A stretch of 64,000 bases of DNA from Sulfolobus tengchongensis (GCF_036967215.1 NZ_CP146016.1:1861337-1925336); one strand, 5' to 3'. Positions 1 to 9,829 are shown, counted from the first letter of the stretch. Made by a program: numbers and translations. The notes: a model not told the origin generated them from the sequence alone.

Positions 1-2022
1 CCAGAAGGTAGTATTGTTGTAGTAGCAAATCCTGTTGGTACATGGCAAGATGTATTTAATCCATGGAATTCTCCTACTGCTAGTTATGATGGTGAGTGGT
101 TTATTTATGAGCCATTAGCATTAGTTAATTATGGTACTGGTCAGATTATTCCTTGGCTAGCTACTAATTGGACTTGGACCACTGGTTACGTCACAACTGC
201 TAATGGTACTAAAATACAAACACTAGCACTAATACTGTATTTGAGGCATGACGTGTACTTCACTGATGGTACACCATTTAACGCAACAGCAGTATGGTAC
301 ACAATAGCACTAGAACAAGCATACCCACAACTAGGATACTTGGCTAACTACGTCGCCAACATGACAATAATAAACCCATACGAAATAGAAATAGTATTCA
401 AACCAGGGACAACCCACATGATTCTGTATACGGTACTAGAACAGTTTATTGTTGATCCTGCTCAATGGGGTAAGTACTTCCCAGTTGAACAATTACCTAA
501 TGGCACATACGTAGGCCTAAACAAGACTGGGAATCCATATACTTGGCAAGATCCAGATCCAATAGGCACTGGACCATACATGTTATACAGCTTCTCACCA
601 CAAGAGATAGTACTAGTAGCTAATCCACACTACTGGATGCCGGGAGAACCAAGAATAAAGTACTTGCTATTCCCAGCGTATGCTAGTAGTACTCAAGCAG
701 CAACTGATTTATCACTAGATAAGATACAATGGGCAGGTCTTTCAATTCAAGATATTCAGCAAGTTTTCGTCTCTAAAAACCCAGAATACAATCATTACTT
801 TTTCCAACATGTTACATCACCAGGCGTACTATATCTTAATGATTTAAGATGGCCTCTTTCTGACCCAATATTAAGACAAGCAATAAGTTTAGCTATAAAT
901 AGAACTGCAATAACTTACTTAGTTTACTATAACTATACTACTCCAGCTATAGCTTTACCAGTAGCAACAGGTCAACTAAGCTACTTTAATTCTACTGTAC
1001 TACAATTAGCTCAAGAATTAGCTCCTCCACAAGGTAATGCTACTGCTGCTTTACAATTGCTTGAATCGAATGGTTATAAATTAGTTAATGGTCAGTTAAT
1101 TGCGCCAAATGGTACTCCAGTTCCTACGATGACGATAGAAGCACCCGCTGGATCAACTGCTTGGGACGCTGAAATAAATCTCATAGCGCAAGATTTAAAG
1201 CAAATAGGTATAAATGTACAAGTGATAACGCCTCCATTTACTACGGCATTGAATGATCTACTAACTGGTAACTTTTGGATGGAACGAATATATCTATTAT
1301 CAACTGGACCAACCCCAATAATGTTCTTCCAGGCCTTTCTATATAATACTGTAAATACACCGGGTAATATTACTCCAATAGGTAATAGTACTACAAACGA
1401 TGTAGTAAGGTTAAATTTATCATTAAGGTTAACTCCTAATTCTCCACCTATAATTAAGCTATATCAATATGCAATGGGGAACTATACCAATTTAACTGCA
1501 TATGAAAATCTGCTGAACGAGATTGGAATGTTCTGGCTAAAGTACATGCCAGCAATTGTTCTGATTAATGGTTGGGTGAATTATGAATACGTTAATAGCA
1601 GTGTTGCGGGCTGGGTTACGCCACAGCACAACTATTGGATAGGTGCCCCGTGGTACAATCCACCTTTGCCTGTTGTTTTGGCTTTACATTTGGTTAATCA
1701 GTCTGTTCCAGAGCCGTGGTGGTATTATACTTCACAAGTTCCTCAGAGTTGGTACACATCAAATGATCCATTCGTCTATCAACCAACAACAACTAGCACA
1801 AGTACCACTACTTCAACTACCACAACTACATCAACAGTGACCAGTGTTTCCACAACAAGCACAACACTAACGAGCACAACAACACAAGTTTCAACTAGTA
1901 CAACAACCGTAACCCAAACAGTAACTAGCTCATCATCAAACATGGGATTATACATAGCAATAGCCGTAGTAGTCATAATCATAGTAATCATAGGAGTAGT
2001 ACTAGCACTAAGAAGAAGATAA
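1..2022 (+). CDS. Opp/Dpp-type sugar-binding protein of an ABC importer (5' end outside window)
   Basis: Extracytoplasmic solute-binding protein (SBP_bac_5/DppA class) that should deliver oligosaccharides to an Opp-type importer. The frame is open from base 1, so about 35 N-terminal residues including the signal peptide lie outside. A TTG at 241 is not the start, because the upstream frame matches the paralogue at 15114-17267 residue by residue (PEGS.VVVA.PVGTWQD). The core is followed by a Ser/Thr-rich stalk (about residues 515-570 of the part seen), one membrane segment and a terminal RRR, the usual C-terminal anchor of Sulfolobus binding proteins of this class. Its paralogue lies inverted 13 kb away beside four transporter genes. 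This copy has no permease genes beside it in the window, so it may use that importer. Confidence 0.93.
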   Translation, partial: PEGSIVVVANPVGTWQDVFNPWNSPTASYDGEWFIYEPLALVNYGTGQIIPWLATNWTWTTGYVTTANGTKIQTLALILYLRHDVYFTDGTPFNATAVWYTIALEQAYPQLGYLANYVANMTIINPYEIEIVFKPGTTHMILYTVLEQFIVDPAQWGKYFPVEQLPNGTYVGLNKTGNPYTWQDPDPIGTGPYMLYSFSPQEIVLVANPHYWMPGEPRIKYLLFPAYASSTQAATDLSLDKIQWAGLSIQDIQQVFVSKNPEYNHYFFQHVTSPGVLYLNDLRWPLSDPILRQAISLAINRTAITYLVYYNYTTPAIALPVATGQLSYFNSTVLQLAQELAPPQGNATAALQLLESNGYKLVNGQLIAPNGTPVPTMTIEAPAGSTAWDAEINLIAQDLKQIGINVQVITPPFTTALNDLLTGNFWMERIYLLSTGPTPIMFFQAFLYNTVNTPGNITPIGNSTTNDVVRLNLSLRLTPNSPPIIKLYQYAMGNYTNLTAYENLLNEIGMFWLKYMPAIVLINGWVNYEYVNSSVAGWVTPQHNYWIGAPWYNPPLPVVLALHLVNQSVPEPWWYYTSQVPQSWYTSNDPFVYQPTTTSTSTTTSTTTTTSTVTSVSTTSTTLTSTTTQVSTSTTTVTQTVTSSSSNMGLYIAIAVVVIIIVIIGVVLALRRR

Positions 2023-2054
2023 GAACATTAGACTATAAATAAAAATCAAATCCT

Positions 2055-2083
2055 TCAAAAAGTAAAAAGCTTTTTTATTTTAT
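2055..2083. terminator. Probable bidirectional terminator between convergent genes
   Basis: The 61-bp gap between the binding-protein stop and the GH3 stop contains an AAAAAGCTTTTT palindrome followed by a T-rich run on the plus strand and preceded by an A-rich run that reads as T-rich on the minus strand. Poly-T tracts end transcription in Sulfolobales. The symmetry would serve both convergent genes. Confidence 0.5.
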
Positions 2084-4339
2084 TCATTCTATTTTTACTT
2101 CTGATAAGAACATCCGTCTATCGCTTAGCGGTCTTGTGTCTTTAACCTTAAAACTATCCTTTAGAACTATATCTTCAGATGATCTTCCTATTAACACATC
2201 GTAGTCTCCCTTTTCTACTACTAATCTCATATAGCGATCATAAAATGAAAGAGTCTCTACTGGTAAGTTAAACACTACTCTCCTCTTTTCACCTGGTTTT
2301 AGGTATACTTTAGCGAATCCCTTTAATTCTTTAACTGGTCTAGCTACGTTAGAATAAGGCTTGGATATATATAGCTGTACAGTTTCTTCTCCTTCCATTT
2401 TCCCTACATTTTCAACAGTTACCGAAATCTTAACATAACCTTGAGGGCCTACCTCTTTAGGCATTACCTCTAGATTAGAGTAGGCGAATTCGGTATAACT
2501 TAGACCGTATCCGAAGGGGAATAATGGCGCTGAACGCATCATGACATATGGTCTAAATGATGAAGGTTTCCTATTATAGTAAAGGGGGAGTTGTCCAGTA
2601 TCCATAGGAAATGATATAGGCAATCTACCACTAGGATTATAATCCCCGAAAAGAACATCGGCTATGGCATTACCTCCTTCCTCACCTGGGAACCATGCTT
2701 CTATCACAGCTTTAACATAATCAATTATTGGTGTTAGCACTAAAGGTCTTCCATTTGTTAGAACTAATATTATAGGTTTTCCGGTTTTATACAGTTCTTT
2801 AATTAGTTCTTCTTGTACTCCGGGTAATCTTAAACTGGTTCTATCATTACCTTCTCCGGTTACTGCTTGATATTTTTCAAATTGTTCTTTACTTGGAACA
2901 TCTGTCCATGATAGAGGTAAACCGGATTTTTCTCCCATTACAGCAACTATCACATCAGATTTATTGGCTATTTCAATTGCCTCTGCAAATCCATCTCTGG
3001 ACTCAGTTGCGATATCACAACCTTTAGCGTAAAGTACTTTTCCATTTACTTTTCTCATTATTCCCTGCAATACTGTAACTACCTCTATACCTCCTTCAAG
3101 ATTTAAATGCCCCATATATGTGTAATCTCCCAATAGATTTCTAGCCTCATTAGCATTGGGACCTATTACGGCTATATTTACATTTTTACTTAATGGTAGT
3201 ATACCATCATTTTTAAGGAGAACTATTGATTTTCTAGCTGCCTCTAAGGCTAATTCCCTAGATTTTTGGTCGTCTAGTTTTTCAGGAACGTTATTCTCAT
3301 TGACAAAGGGATTATTAAATAAGCCAAGTCTTTCCTTTATCCTCAATACCCTTTCTACCGCCCTATCTATCATTGCCTCTGAAATAAGGCCTTCTTTAAC
3401 TGCATTCATTAATGGCTCCCCATAACAATCTACGTTGGGAAATTCCATATCGACACCTGCCTCTAAAGCCAGTATTCCAGCCTCCATTTTGTTTGATGCC
3501 ACTCTGTGTATTGTTTCTAGCTGTCTTATACCATCATAGTCAGATACTACTATTCCATCAAATCCCCACTCTTGTCTCAGAGTTTTAGTTAGTAACTCCA
3601 TATTGCTGTGAGATGGAATTCCATCAATTTCATGATAAGCTGGCATTATAGACATTACTTTTCCTAATTTGACTGCAACTTCAAAGGGGAAGAGAAATAC
3701 TTCTCTCAATTCTCTATTACCCACATGAACTGGAGCAATGTTTCTTCCACCTTCGGGAAAACCATGGCCTGCGAAGTGTTTAGCTGTGGCTACGAGTTCA
3801 TTCTCACCTTGTAAGCCATTAATATATGATAAACCGATTGACGCTACGAGATAGGGATCCTCTCCAAACGTCTCTTCACATCTTCCCCATCTGGGATCTC
3901 TACACACATCTAAAACTGGAGAAAGACATTGATGGATTCCAACTAATCTTCCTTGATATCTTATTGTGGAAGCTACGCTTTTAACTAATTCCATATCCCA
4001 TGTACTAGCTAAGTTAATTGCTTGAGGAAAAGAAGTACCAGTATATCCCATTAAACCAGAAAGACATTCTTCATGTATTATTGCGGGTATTTTTAATCTA
4101 GTATTTTCCATAAGGAACTTCTGAACCTTATTTATAATACTTGCGACTTCTTTAGGTTTTAAACCCAATCTGCTTCCAGCTACCCTAGTAATTTGCCCTA
4201 TTCCAAAACGTAATATTTTTCTAGCCTTCTCTTCTGAGAATTCCTTGCCTTCGAGTAAATTATCTATTGGAGTAGCTTGTAGTTGTGCAATCTTTTCCTC
4301 TAAACTCATGTGGCTTAATATTTTCCTTACACTTGTCAC
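2084..4339 (-). CDS. xarS: GH3 beta-xylosidase / alpha-L-arabinosidase type glycosidase
   Basis: Intracellular glycoside hydrolase family 3 enzyme (751 aa) that should release xylose, arabinose or glucose from the non-reducing end of beta-linked oligosaccharides. The N-terminal TIM barrel has the GH3 blocks CRDPRWGRCEETFGEDPY (147-163), KHFAGHG (187-193) and the nucleophile motif VVSDYDG with D267. An alpha/beta sandwich and a fibronectin-III-like C-terminal domain follow. Length and order match the S. solfataricus XarS enzyme. No signal peptide is seen. The GTG at 4339 was chosen because CTTAAATATT is centred about 25 bp upstream, which gives a leaderless mRNA; the ATG at 4309 is the alternative. 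It is the first of the glycosidases in this cluster. Confidence 0.88.
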   Translation of the reverse strand: MTSVRKILSHMSLEEKIAQLQATPIDNLLEGKEFSEEKARKILRFGIGQITRVAGSRLGLKPKEVASIINKVQKFLMENTRLKIPAIIHEECLSGLMGYTGTSFPQAINLASTWDMELVKSVASTIRYQGRLVGIHQCLSPVLDVCRDPRWGRCEETFGEDPYLVASIGLSYINGLQGENELVATAKHFAGHGFPEGGRNIAPVHVGNRELREVFLFPFEVAVKLGKVMSIMPAYHEIDGIPSHSNMELLTKTLRQEWGFDGIVVSDYDGIRQLETIHRVASNKMEAGILALEAGVDMEFPNVDCYGEPLMNAVKEGLISEAMIDRAVERVLRIKERLGLFNNPFVNENNVPEKLDDQKSRELALEAARKSIVLLKNDGILPLSKNVNIAVIGPNANEARNLLGDYTYMGHLNLEGGIEVVTVLQGIMRKVNGKVLYAKGCDIATESRDGFAEAIEIANKSDVIVAVMGEKSGLPLSWTDVPSKEQFEKYQAVTGEGNDRTSLRLPGVQEELIKELYKTGKPIILVLTNGRPLVLTPIIDYVKAVIEAWFPGEEGGNAIADVLFGDYNPSGRLPISFPMDTGQLPLYYNRKPSSFRPYVMMRSAPLFPFGYGLSYTEFAYSNLEVMPKEVGPQGYVKISVTVENVGKMEGEETVQLYISKPYSNVARPVKELKGFAKVYLKPGEKRRVVFNLPVETLSFYDRYMRLVVEKGDYDVLIGRSSEDIVLKDSFKVKDTRPLSDRRMFLSEVKIE

Positions 4340-4443
4340 GTTAATAGAACAACCTATAGAATATTTAAGAGTTTGGGCTTACATGTTACAATACCCCTTT
4401 AGTTACCTAAGTAGTTATGATATTCATTATAATAAATAATAAT

Positions 4444-4824
4444 TTATTTCCCTCTTTTCTTATTTAACTTAAAATCCAGTTGTTCCCTCTCAATTGAGGA
4501 TATGTAGTTTAAAATAGCCTTCCGACTTCCCTTCTCTATTCTCTTCATTGTTTTCTCGAAATTAATTAGTTCTTCTCTAGCGTAATCTACTCCTAATGAG
4601 CTTAAAATTTCTAGATCCTCTTTTGAAATTGCAAATCTTAACACTAGGCCGTGTAAAGCCCTTTTTTGACTTAAATATGTTGCTGACCCTAAGGGAGTGT
4701 GTATTTCCCACTTCGCTTCACCGTAACCGAAGCGTAAATGTACCTCAACATTGCCTCTTCGTAATGTCCTAGGAGCTACCTTTTCAAATCCTATCATCAT
4801 CAACGCTTTATAAAGGCTTACCAT
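4444..4824 (-). CDS. Hypothetical protein, 126 aa, Sulfolobales type
   Basis: I do not recognise this family. The protein is soluble and basic. The N-terminal half looks like a small alpha/beta fold (EVHLRFGYGEAKWEIHTPLG, about 27-46) and the C-terminal half is helical and charged, ending in KLNKKRGK. It lies 42 bp downstream of the TIM-barrel gene on the same strand, so the two are probably co-transcribed. The reading frame has no breaks and coding-like composition, which supports a real gene. Function unknown; an accessory role in sugar metabolism rests only on position. Confidence 0.6.
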   Translation of the reverse strand: MVSLYKALMMIGFEKVAPRTLRRGNVEVHLRFGYGEAKWEIHTPLGSATYLSQKRALHGLVLRFAISKEDLEILSSLGVDYAREELINFEKTMKRIEKGSRKAILNYISSIEREQLDFKLNKKRGK

Positions 4825-4866
4825 ATTAATTACCTATTTTCCTTCATACGTATTTTGCCTATAATT

Positions 4867-5652
4867 TCACAACTCATTTATAATCTTTCTCAAGTATGAA
4901 AGGTACTTCGGCAATATTACATCACTATCTTCTATTTCAGGGTGCCACAATTTCTCCCACTCAACTGATACGTAATACTTATAGTTATCGACTTTAAGAT
5001 CTTTTATAATCTTCGATAAGGGAACTACACCTTTACCGGGTTCAACGAATATTCTCTTGTTATCTCTTATTACGAAATCCTTAATGTGGACTTGAAATAT
5101 CCTTTTAGCTATGAGTGGATAAACTTCATCATGTGAATCTCCAGCGAAAATTACATTTGCAGGATCATATACAAAACCGATTTCATAATCTAAATTTTCT
5201 ATCAACTTAACCAAGTTATCCTTTCTCGCTAAACTATCATGAGTTTCTACCAATATTTTGACGGAATAGTCACGTGCTATTTTACTCATTCTATTTAACG
5301 AATCCGCTATTTTATGTATAACATTTTCTTCAGAGAACTCTCCACCATATATTCTCACACCTAATGCGTTTAGGATATTAGCTATCTTAATTAAAGTTTC
5401 CAATATTCTCTCATTTCTCCTTCTTTCGTTCTCATCTTCTGAGGAAAATCTAGCGTATCCTGCTAAATCCGATATTTTAATAGAAGAGAGAATTTCTAAG
5501 ATCTCTCTACTTATTGGAAATTCTGGTTTTAAGTGCCTCCCATCATCTGCAACCCTTAACTCTAATCCGTCAAATCCAAACCTATTTACTCTCTCCACGA
5601 CCTCTTTTAGACCTAACTCGGGATAAGCTAAGCTTGAAAATACAATTTTCAT
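4867..5652 (-). CDS. Sugar phosphate isomerase/epimerase-like TIM-barrel protein
   Basis: Xylose-isomerase-like TIM barrel (AP_endonuc_2 family, 261 aa), cytoplasmic. The usual metal-binding positions of the family are visible: Glu in LVETHDS, Asp in VYDPANV, His in QVHIKDF and Glu in VSVEWEKLW. Members isomerise or epimerise free or phosphorylated sugars, or dehydrate inosose; the substrate cannot be read from sequence. It is transcribed divergently from the aldolase-like gene at 5704 across 51 bp and leads the small hypothetical gene. A second member of the family is at 23423. The ATG at 5652 sits about 26 bp from a TATA-like sequence, so the mRNA is probably leaderless. Confidence 0.85.
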   Translation of the reverse strand: MKIVFSSLAYPELGLKEVVERVNRFGFDGLELRVADDGRHLKPEFPISREILEILSSIKISDLAGYARFSSEDENERRRNERILETLIKIANILNALGVRIYGGEFSEENVIHKIADSLNRMSKIARDYSVKILVETHDSLARKDNLVKLIENLDYEIGFVYDPANVIFAGDSHDEVYPLIAKRIFQVHIKDFVIRDNKRIFVEPGKGVVPLSKIIKDLKVDNYKYYVSVEWEKLWHPEIEDSDVILPKYLSYLRKIINEL

Positions 5653-5703
5653 TAAATGACATGTTAGCAGTATTCTTAAAAATCTTTATACGAGTGTATA
5701 GTT
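5653..5703. promoter_or_regulatory. Divergent, overlapping core promoters
   Basis: Only 51 bp separate the divergent start codons. An AT-rich stretch at about 5674-5690 (CTTAAAAATCTTTATA) is about 26 bp from both starts. It reads as a TATA box on each strand, so both genes would be leaderless and share one TBP/TFB binding zone. Transcription in the two directions is therefore probably competitive or jointly controlled. Confidence 0.55.
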
Positions 5704-6600
5704 ATGGAAGGAGTATTCTTAACTAACGTAACACCATTTACTAAATCATTGGACTTAGATTTGGAGGGTTTAAGGAAGATGATTGAATTTGCGGAAAATG
5801 TTGGCTATAAGTATATAGTACCTTTAGGTACTGCAGGTGAGTTCTCGTCTCTGACATTTGAGGAGAAAGTAATAGTAGTGGATACGGTAAGGAAAGCATT
5901 AAATAAGGGAGAGATCATAGCTGGAGCATCATCAACTTCGTTCTTAGAGACCAGTGAACTTTGTAGAAGGTATAAGGAAATAGGTGTGGATAAGATAATG
6001 ATTACACCGCCATATTACTTGAAGGGTAATGACAAAGGTCTTTTAGACTATTTCACAAAGGTAAGTCAGTCATGCGATTCCACTATTGTAATATATAACA
6101 ATCCATCTACAGTTGGAGTAGATCTTTCACCTCAGCTTTTAAAGAAGTTAAGCGATTCTATACCGAATTTTAAAGCATTAAAGGAAGCTAGATATAACGT
6201 AGTGGAATTTAAGGAGGTGGAGAGATTAATAGGGAATAAGGTAGACGTTATAGATGGACTAGAGGAGAGGGCACTATTAGGACTTGTATTAGGTGCTAAA
6301 GGGTTTACAACGTCAATGGGATCGTTTTCTGCATTACCACTTAAGATTTTTGAAAGCTATAGGGCACGTAATTTAGAGAATTCTATACGGCTATATAATA
6401 CACTTTTAGAGTATAGGGCCTTTATCAAAACTCCATTAACGATGTCGCATTTAGCCAAGTTAGGTGCTTGGTTAAGAGGATTAATATCAAGTTATGTTGT
6501 TAGACCACCATTGCCAAATCTGGATGATGTGGTAAGTGATGATATTAAGAAGAAAATGATAGAAAAAATAAACGACATAATTTCTGTTGAAAAATTATAG
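5704..6600 (+). CDS. DHDPS-family aldolase (2-keto-3-deoxy acid aldolase-like)
   Basis: Class I, Schiff-base aldolase of the dihydrodipicolinate synthase / N-acetylneuraminate lyase family (298 aa). The carboxylate-binding loop PLGTAGEFSS (about 40-49), catalytic Tyr in VIYNNPS (Y131) and Schiff-base lysine in FKALKEA (K160) are all present. In Sulfolobus, relatives cleave 2-keto-3-deoxy-gluconate or -pentonate to pyruvate plus an aldehyde. The neighbouring sugar-acid dehydratase, lactonase and pentosidase genes favour such a role over lysine synthesis. The main KDG aldolase gene is normally elsewhere, so this may act on a pentose-derived or uronate-derived acid. The start codon lies about 26 bp from the shared divergent TATA. 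Confidence 0.85.
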   Translation: MEGVFLTNVTPFTKSLDLDLEGLRKMIEFAENVGYKYIVPLGTAGEFSSLTFEEKVIVVDTVRKALNKGEIIAGASSTSFLETSELCRRYKEIGVDKIMITPPYYLKGNDKGLLDYFTKVSQSCDSTIVIYNNPSTVGVDLSPQLLKKLSDSIPNFKALKEARYNVVEFKEVERLIGNKVDVIDGLEERALLGLVLGAKGFTTSMGSFSALPLKIFESYRARNLENSIRLYNTLLEYRAFIKTPLTMSHLAKLGAWLRGLISSYVVRPPLPNLDDVVSDDIKKKMIEKINDIISVEKL

Positions 6601-6696
6601 ACTTACTGTTTTTTATTCGATTCTCTAGTCTAAATTAACTGTTTGCCTACACGATTTGCTTTTCTTTTTTAGAATGCGATAAGTGCCTAACCCACT

Positions 6697-7806
6697 TTAA
6701 CCTATCTTACTATACAATACTTGATATTTTGATAATTTTTCCCAGTCAAATTCTATTCCATGTCCAGCCTTATCTGGAGGAATCGCGTAGCCATCTTCAA
6801 ATTTTAACGAAGACTTCAGAACTCCACTATCATTTAAATTACTTCCCGGTAAGTGTTCTAGGAACAAAGCATTCTTTATTGCGGATAAAACTTGTACTGA
6901 AATCTCCTCACCGAAATGTGGTGCCATTGGTAAACCTAAGGATTCTGCAAGCTTAGCGTATTTCATCCACTCTGTTATACCTCCACTTCGCAATACATCT
7001 AATTGAACAATATCTACGCATTTCTCAATTATTAGTCTAGTTTGCTCAAAACCGTTGTATAAGCTTTCTCCAGCAGCTATGGGAATGTCAAGCTTCTCCC
7101 TTAGCATCTTATATTGATCTAATAAATCGGCTTCTATGGGCTCTTCTAACCAGTAAACGCCTAAGTCATACAATACCTTACCTCTTCTTATGGTATCTTG
7201 GAAATTCCATCCCCTATTAACGTCAACCATCAAGGGATAACTACCTATTACCTCCTTCACAGCTTTTATCCTCTCTATATCCTCCTCAAAATTTGGCTTT
7301 CCAACCTTTATTTTAAACGCCTTAAACCCCATATTCTTAAACTTCTTTACATCATCAACTAATTCTTCAATAGAGAAATTAAGATCTATTGCACTTCTAT
7401 AAGCTTTTACCTTTGGAGACTTTGGACCTCCTAACATCTCGTATAATGGCAAATCATGAGATTTAGCTAAACCATCCCATAACGCAATATCTATAGCGGA
7501 GTAAGCTAGCCTACTTAAGCCTTCTAAGCCATAGGAATAAGTTAATGACCACACTTTCTTGTTAAGCGTTAAAGGGTCCAAATCCCCTTCAGAAAGAAGT
7601 TCCTTTGCCCAATAATCAGTTATTAAGTGGAAAATTGAACTACCCCCTCTACCTTGAGTGTAAGTCCAACCAATACCCTCTATATTATTAGAGAATTTTA
7701 GCCTGACTATAGTCCATTCATAAGCAGTAAATCTAGCTATGGAATTCTCTTGAATATGTCTTGATGGAATTTTATACAATCCCACTTCTACGCTTGTTAT
7801 CCGCAT
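6697..7806 (-). CDS. Enolase-superfamily sugar-acid dehydratase (mandelate racemase group)
   Basis: Mandelate racemase/muconate lactonising family protein (369 aa) expected to dehydrate an aldonate or uronate to a 2-keto-3-deoxy acid. The N-terminal capping domain is followed by a barrel with the KxK pair in AFKIKVGK, the metal ligands VDVNRGW (Asp), WLEEP (Glu) and AAGESLY (Glu), an Asp in VQLDVLRSGG and a His in MAPHFGEE. The KxK plus His/Asp pattern is typical of acid-sugar dehydratases. With the SMP-30 lactonase and the DHDPS-type aldolase nearby it completes a lactone, acid, keto-deoxy acid, aldolase series. It is leaderless: TTTTTAAG lies about 25 bp upstream of the ATG. The exact sugar is not determinable. 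Confidence 0.85.
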   Translation of the reverse strand: MRITSVEVGLYKIPSRHIQENSIARFTAYEWTIVRLKFSNNIEGIGWTYTQGRGGSSIFHLITDYWAKELLSEGDLDPLTLNKKVWSLTYSYGLEGLSRLAYSAIDIALWDGLAKSHDLPLYEMLGGPKSPKVKAYRSAIDLNFSIEELVDDVKKFKNMGFKAFKIKVGKPNFEEDIERIKAVKEVIGSYPLMVDVNRGWNFQDTIRRGKVLYDLGVYWLEEPIEADLLDQYKMLREKLDIPIAAGESLYNGFEQTRLIIEKCVDIVQLDVLRSGGITEWMKYAKLAESLGLPMAPHFGEEISVQVLSAIKNALFLEHLPGSNLNDSGVLKSSLKFEDGYAIPPDKAGHGIEFDWEKLSKYQVLYSKIG

Positions 7807-7955
7807 ATTAATATCAAAAGATCTTAAAAATAAAAACTTTATTTCGAAAATTGAACATTAATCAATATATTAGGCATTACATGCTTTGCCTCTAACCATT
7901 CAACTAATTCACGTTACGAATTCGTAGGACTGTCATTCTAGACCTTAAAAGCAAG

Positions 7956-9695
7956 TTAGGACAAAAAAGTTTTGATCTTACTATATAACTCCTTAACTGT
8001 TTTAGCTGATAACTTGGGTTGTCTATCTCTAGTAAATATACCCTTTCTATTGAGTATTGACCTCATGGGACTTTGTGTACTTCTAAAATCTGCAAAATTC
8101 CATATGTGTAATCCTACAATGTAGTCTCTTCTCATTAAAGTCTCGACGTAGCTTCTTATCATTTCTTCTTGATATTCTTCAGACCACATCTGCGGTGGAT
8201 CACTGTGAAGACCTAGAATTGCATCAGCACCGAACTCAGTTATCATTATGGGCTTATCTGGAAACCTTTTATGTATTTCCTCAATTTCTCTTAACATTAT
8301 GCTAACTCCTTTAGATATCTCACCCCATTCCGTGTACCAACCATGATAATAATTAAGGGAAATGACGTCAACACAACCTAAAGCTAAATCGTTTATAGAC
8401 CTATGAGATGCAAATGTCGTTCCTCGCGTAGGATCAAGAACCTTAAAGTATTCAGCTATCTTTCTAATGAACTCCGCCACTTCTGGGATATCACTTGGTG
8501 GTTCATTAGTTACACTATACATTATAACCGAAGGTCTGTTTTTATGTTGCTTTATCATCTCGTTTATTACACTCTTAGCTTTCTCTAAATACCTCTCATC
8601 ACTAAATAATTTAGCGATTTCCTCCTTGTTTAATATCCTATTAATATTTGAGTAACATAATGGTGGTTCCAGTATAACTAAAAAGCCTAGTTCATCCGCA
8701 AGATCTAAATGTTCATCAGAATAGGGATAATGAGAGGTCCTAAAGGAATTTGCCCCTATTTTCTTCATAAGGTAAAAGTCTCTGATTAGCACAGCACCAT
8801 ACATATACTTTCCTAACACTGGAAAGTCTTCATGCCTTCCGAACCCTTTAAGGAATATGGGTCTATTATTTAAATATATTCTACCGTTTCTGATTTCAAC
8901 ATCTCTAAAACCTATTCTCTCATACACCGAGTCTCTTAATTTATGATTTACGTAAACGTCTAGTATGAGTATATAAAGATTAGGACTTTCTGGATCCCAT
9001 GGTTTAACGTTATTAACGCTTCTCTCGTATTCTACTATTCTAGATTTAGCTCCCTTAATTTCGTCCTCCAATATTAAATTATTCATTTCCTTATCCATTA
9101 GTCTAATTTTCAAATCATATTCGTTACAGTTAACTTCTGCCTTTAATCTTAATTTCCCATTAGCTTTAGTGTGTATAGTTAAATCCTCTACATGACATTC
9201 ATCGGCTAACTCGATATATACAGGCCTATGAATTCCACCATAGTTGAAGAAATCAAAGGCAGTTACGTTTAATTCTTTAGCCGGAGGGAGGTTATGTACA
9301 TCTGGCTTATTGTCTATTCTCACAATAATATTGTTAAAATCTCCAAACGTTAACTTGTCTTTGATTGAAAATTTAAATTTGGTAAAAGATCCCTCATGTG
9401 ACCCAATATAAGACCCATTAATCCAAACTTTAGTAAAATAACCAGCTCCATCAAATATAATCCAGGCTTCCTTATTGTTATGCTCTTCATTTATGAAGAC
9501 TTTCTTCTCATACCATGCAATACTGGAAAATTGGTCCCAATCCGGATTTTGCTCGTTCCAAGAAGCAGGTACATAAATGACGTCATCTGACTCAAAGCCT
9601 CCATACCAATTTTCTTTCTCTCCGAGATCTCTCTCATCTAATCTGAACTTCCAGAAACCTTCAAGGGATATTCTTTGCCTATACCAAGACCGCAT
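7956..9695 (-). CDS. GH2 beta-glycosidase (beta-glucuronidase/beta-galactosidase family)
   Basis: Family GH2 hydrolase of 579 aa, shorter than LacZ and close in size to beta-glucuronidases. The N-terminal sugar-binding jelly roll (about 10-165) contains IIFDGAGYFTKVWING. An immunoglobulin-like domain follows, and the C-terminal TIM barrel has the acid/base motif SVTNEP (E398) and nucleophile motif MITEFGAD (E487), plus FRTSHYPYS. No signal peptide, so it acts in the cytoplasm. It probably removes a terminal beta-linked galactose, glucuronate or mannose from imported oligomers; motifs alone do not decide which. Leaderless promoter: TCTTTAAAAC about 28 bp before the ATG. The same strand orientation as the dehydratase downstream suggests coordinated expression. 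Confidence 0.88.
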   Translation of the reverse strand: MRSWYRQRISLEGFWKFRLDERDLGEKENWYGGFESDDVIYVPASWNEQNPDWDQFSSIAWYEKKVFINEEHNNKEAWIIFDGAGYFTKVWINGSYIGSHEGSFTKFKFSIKDKLTFGDFNNIIVRIDNKPDVHNLPPAKELNVTAFDFFNYGGIHRPVYIELADECHVEDLTIHTKANGKLRLKAEVNCNEYDLKIRLMDKEMNNLILEDEIKGAKSRIVEYERSVNNVKPWDPESPNLYILILDVYVNHKLRDSVYERIGFRDVEIRNGRIYLNNRPIFLKGFGRHEDFPVLGKYMYGAVLIRDFYLMKKIGANSFRTSHYPYSDEHLDLADELGFLVILEPPLCYSNINRILNKEEIAKLFSDERYLEKAKSVINEMIKQHKNRPSVIMYSVTNEPPSDIPEVAEFIRKIAEYFKVLDPTRGTTFASHRSINDLALGCVDVISLNYYHGWYTEWGEISKGVSIMLREIEEIHKRFPDKPIMITEFGADAILGLHSDPPQMWSEEYQEEMIRSYVETLMRRDYIVGLHIWNFADFRSTQSPMRSILNRKGIFTRDRQPKLSAKTVKELYSKIKTFLS

Positions 9696-9829
9696 AAGAG
9701 GATTAAAAATAGAGTTACGTTTTAAAGATTTTCTTTAATGCAAAAATGTAGTTACTAGTTATAAATGCCGTGGAAGACAGTTCCCATAAAAGCGTGAAAT
9801 TTTGAATACTACAATTACAATTTGCTTTT

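Noticed and set aside
241-243. TTG as start of the first binding protein
   Set aside because: The frame is open back to base 1 and aligns with the signal-distal part of the paralogue at 15114-17267, so the gene simply begins outside the window.
1785-1940. Short tandem-like repeats resembling a CRISPR or minisatellite
   Set aside because: The repeats are codon-level ACA/ACT/AGT runs of the Thr/Ser stalk, with no spacers or palindromic units.
1779-1991. Val-rich minus-strand open frame, and similar frames at 15173-15388 and 26902-27192
   Set aside because: They are shadows of the Thr/Ser stalk codons (ACA/ACT/TCA repeats) and the membrane anchors of the binding proteins.
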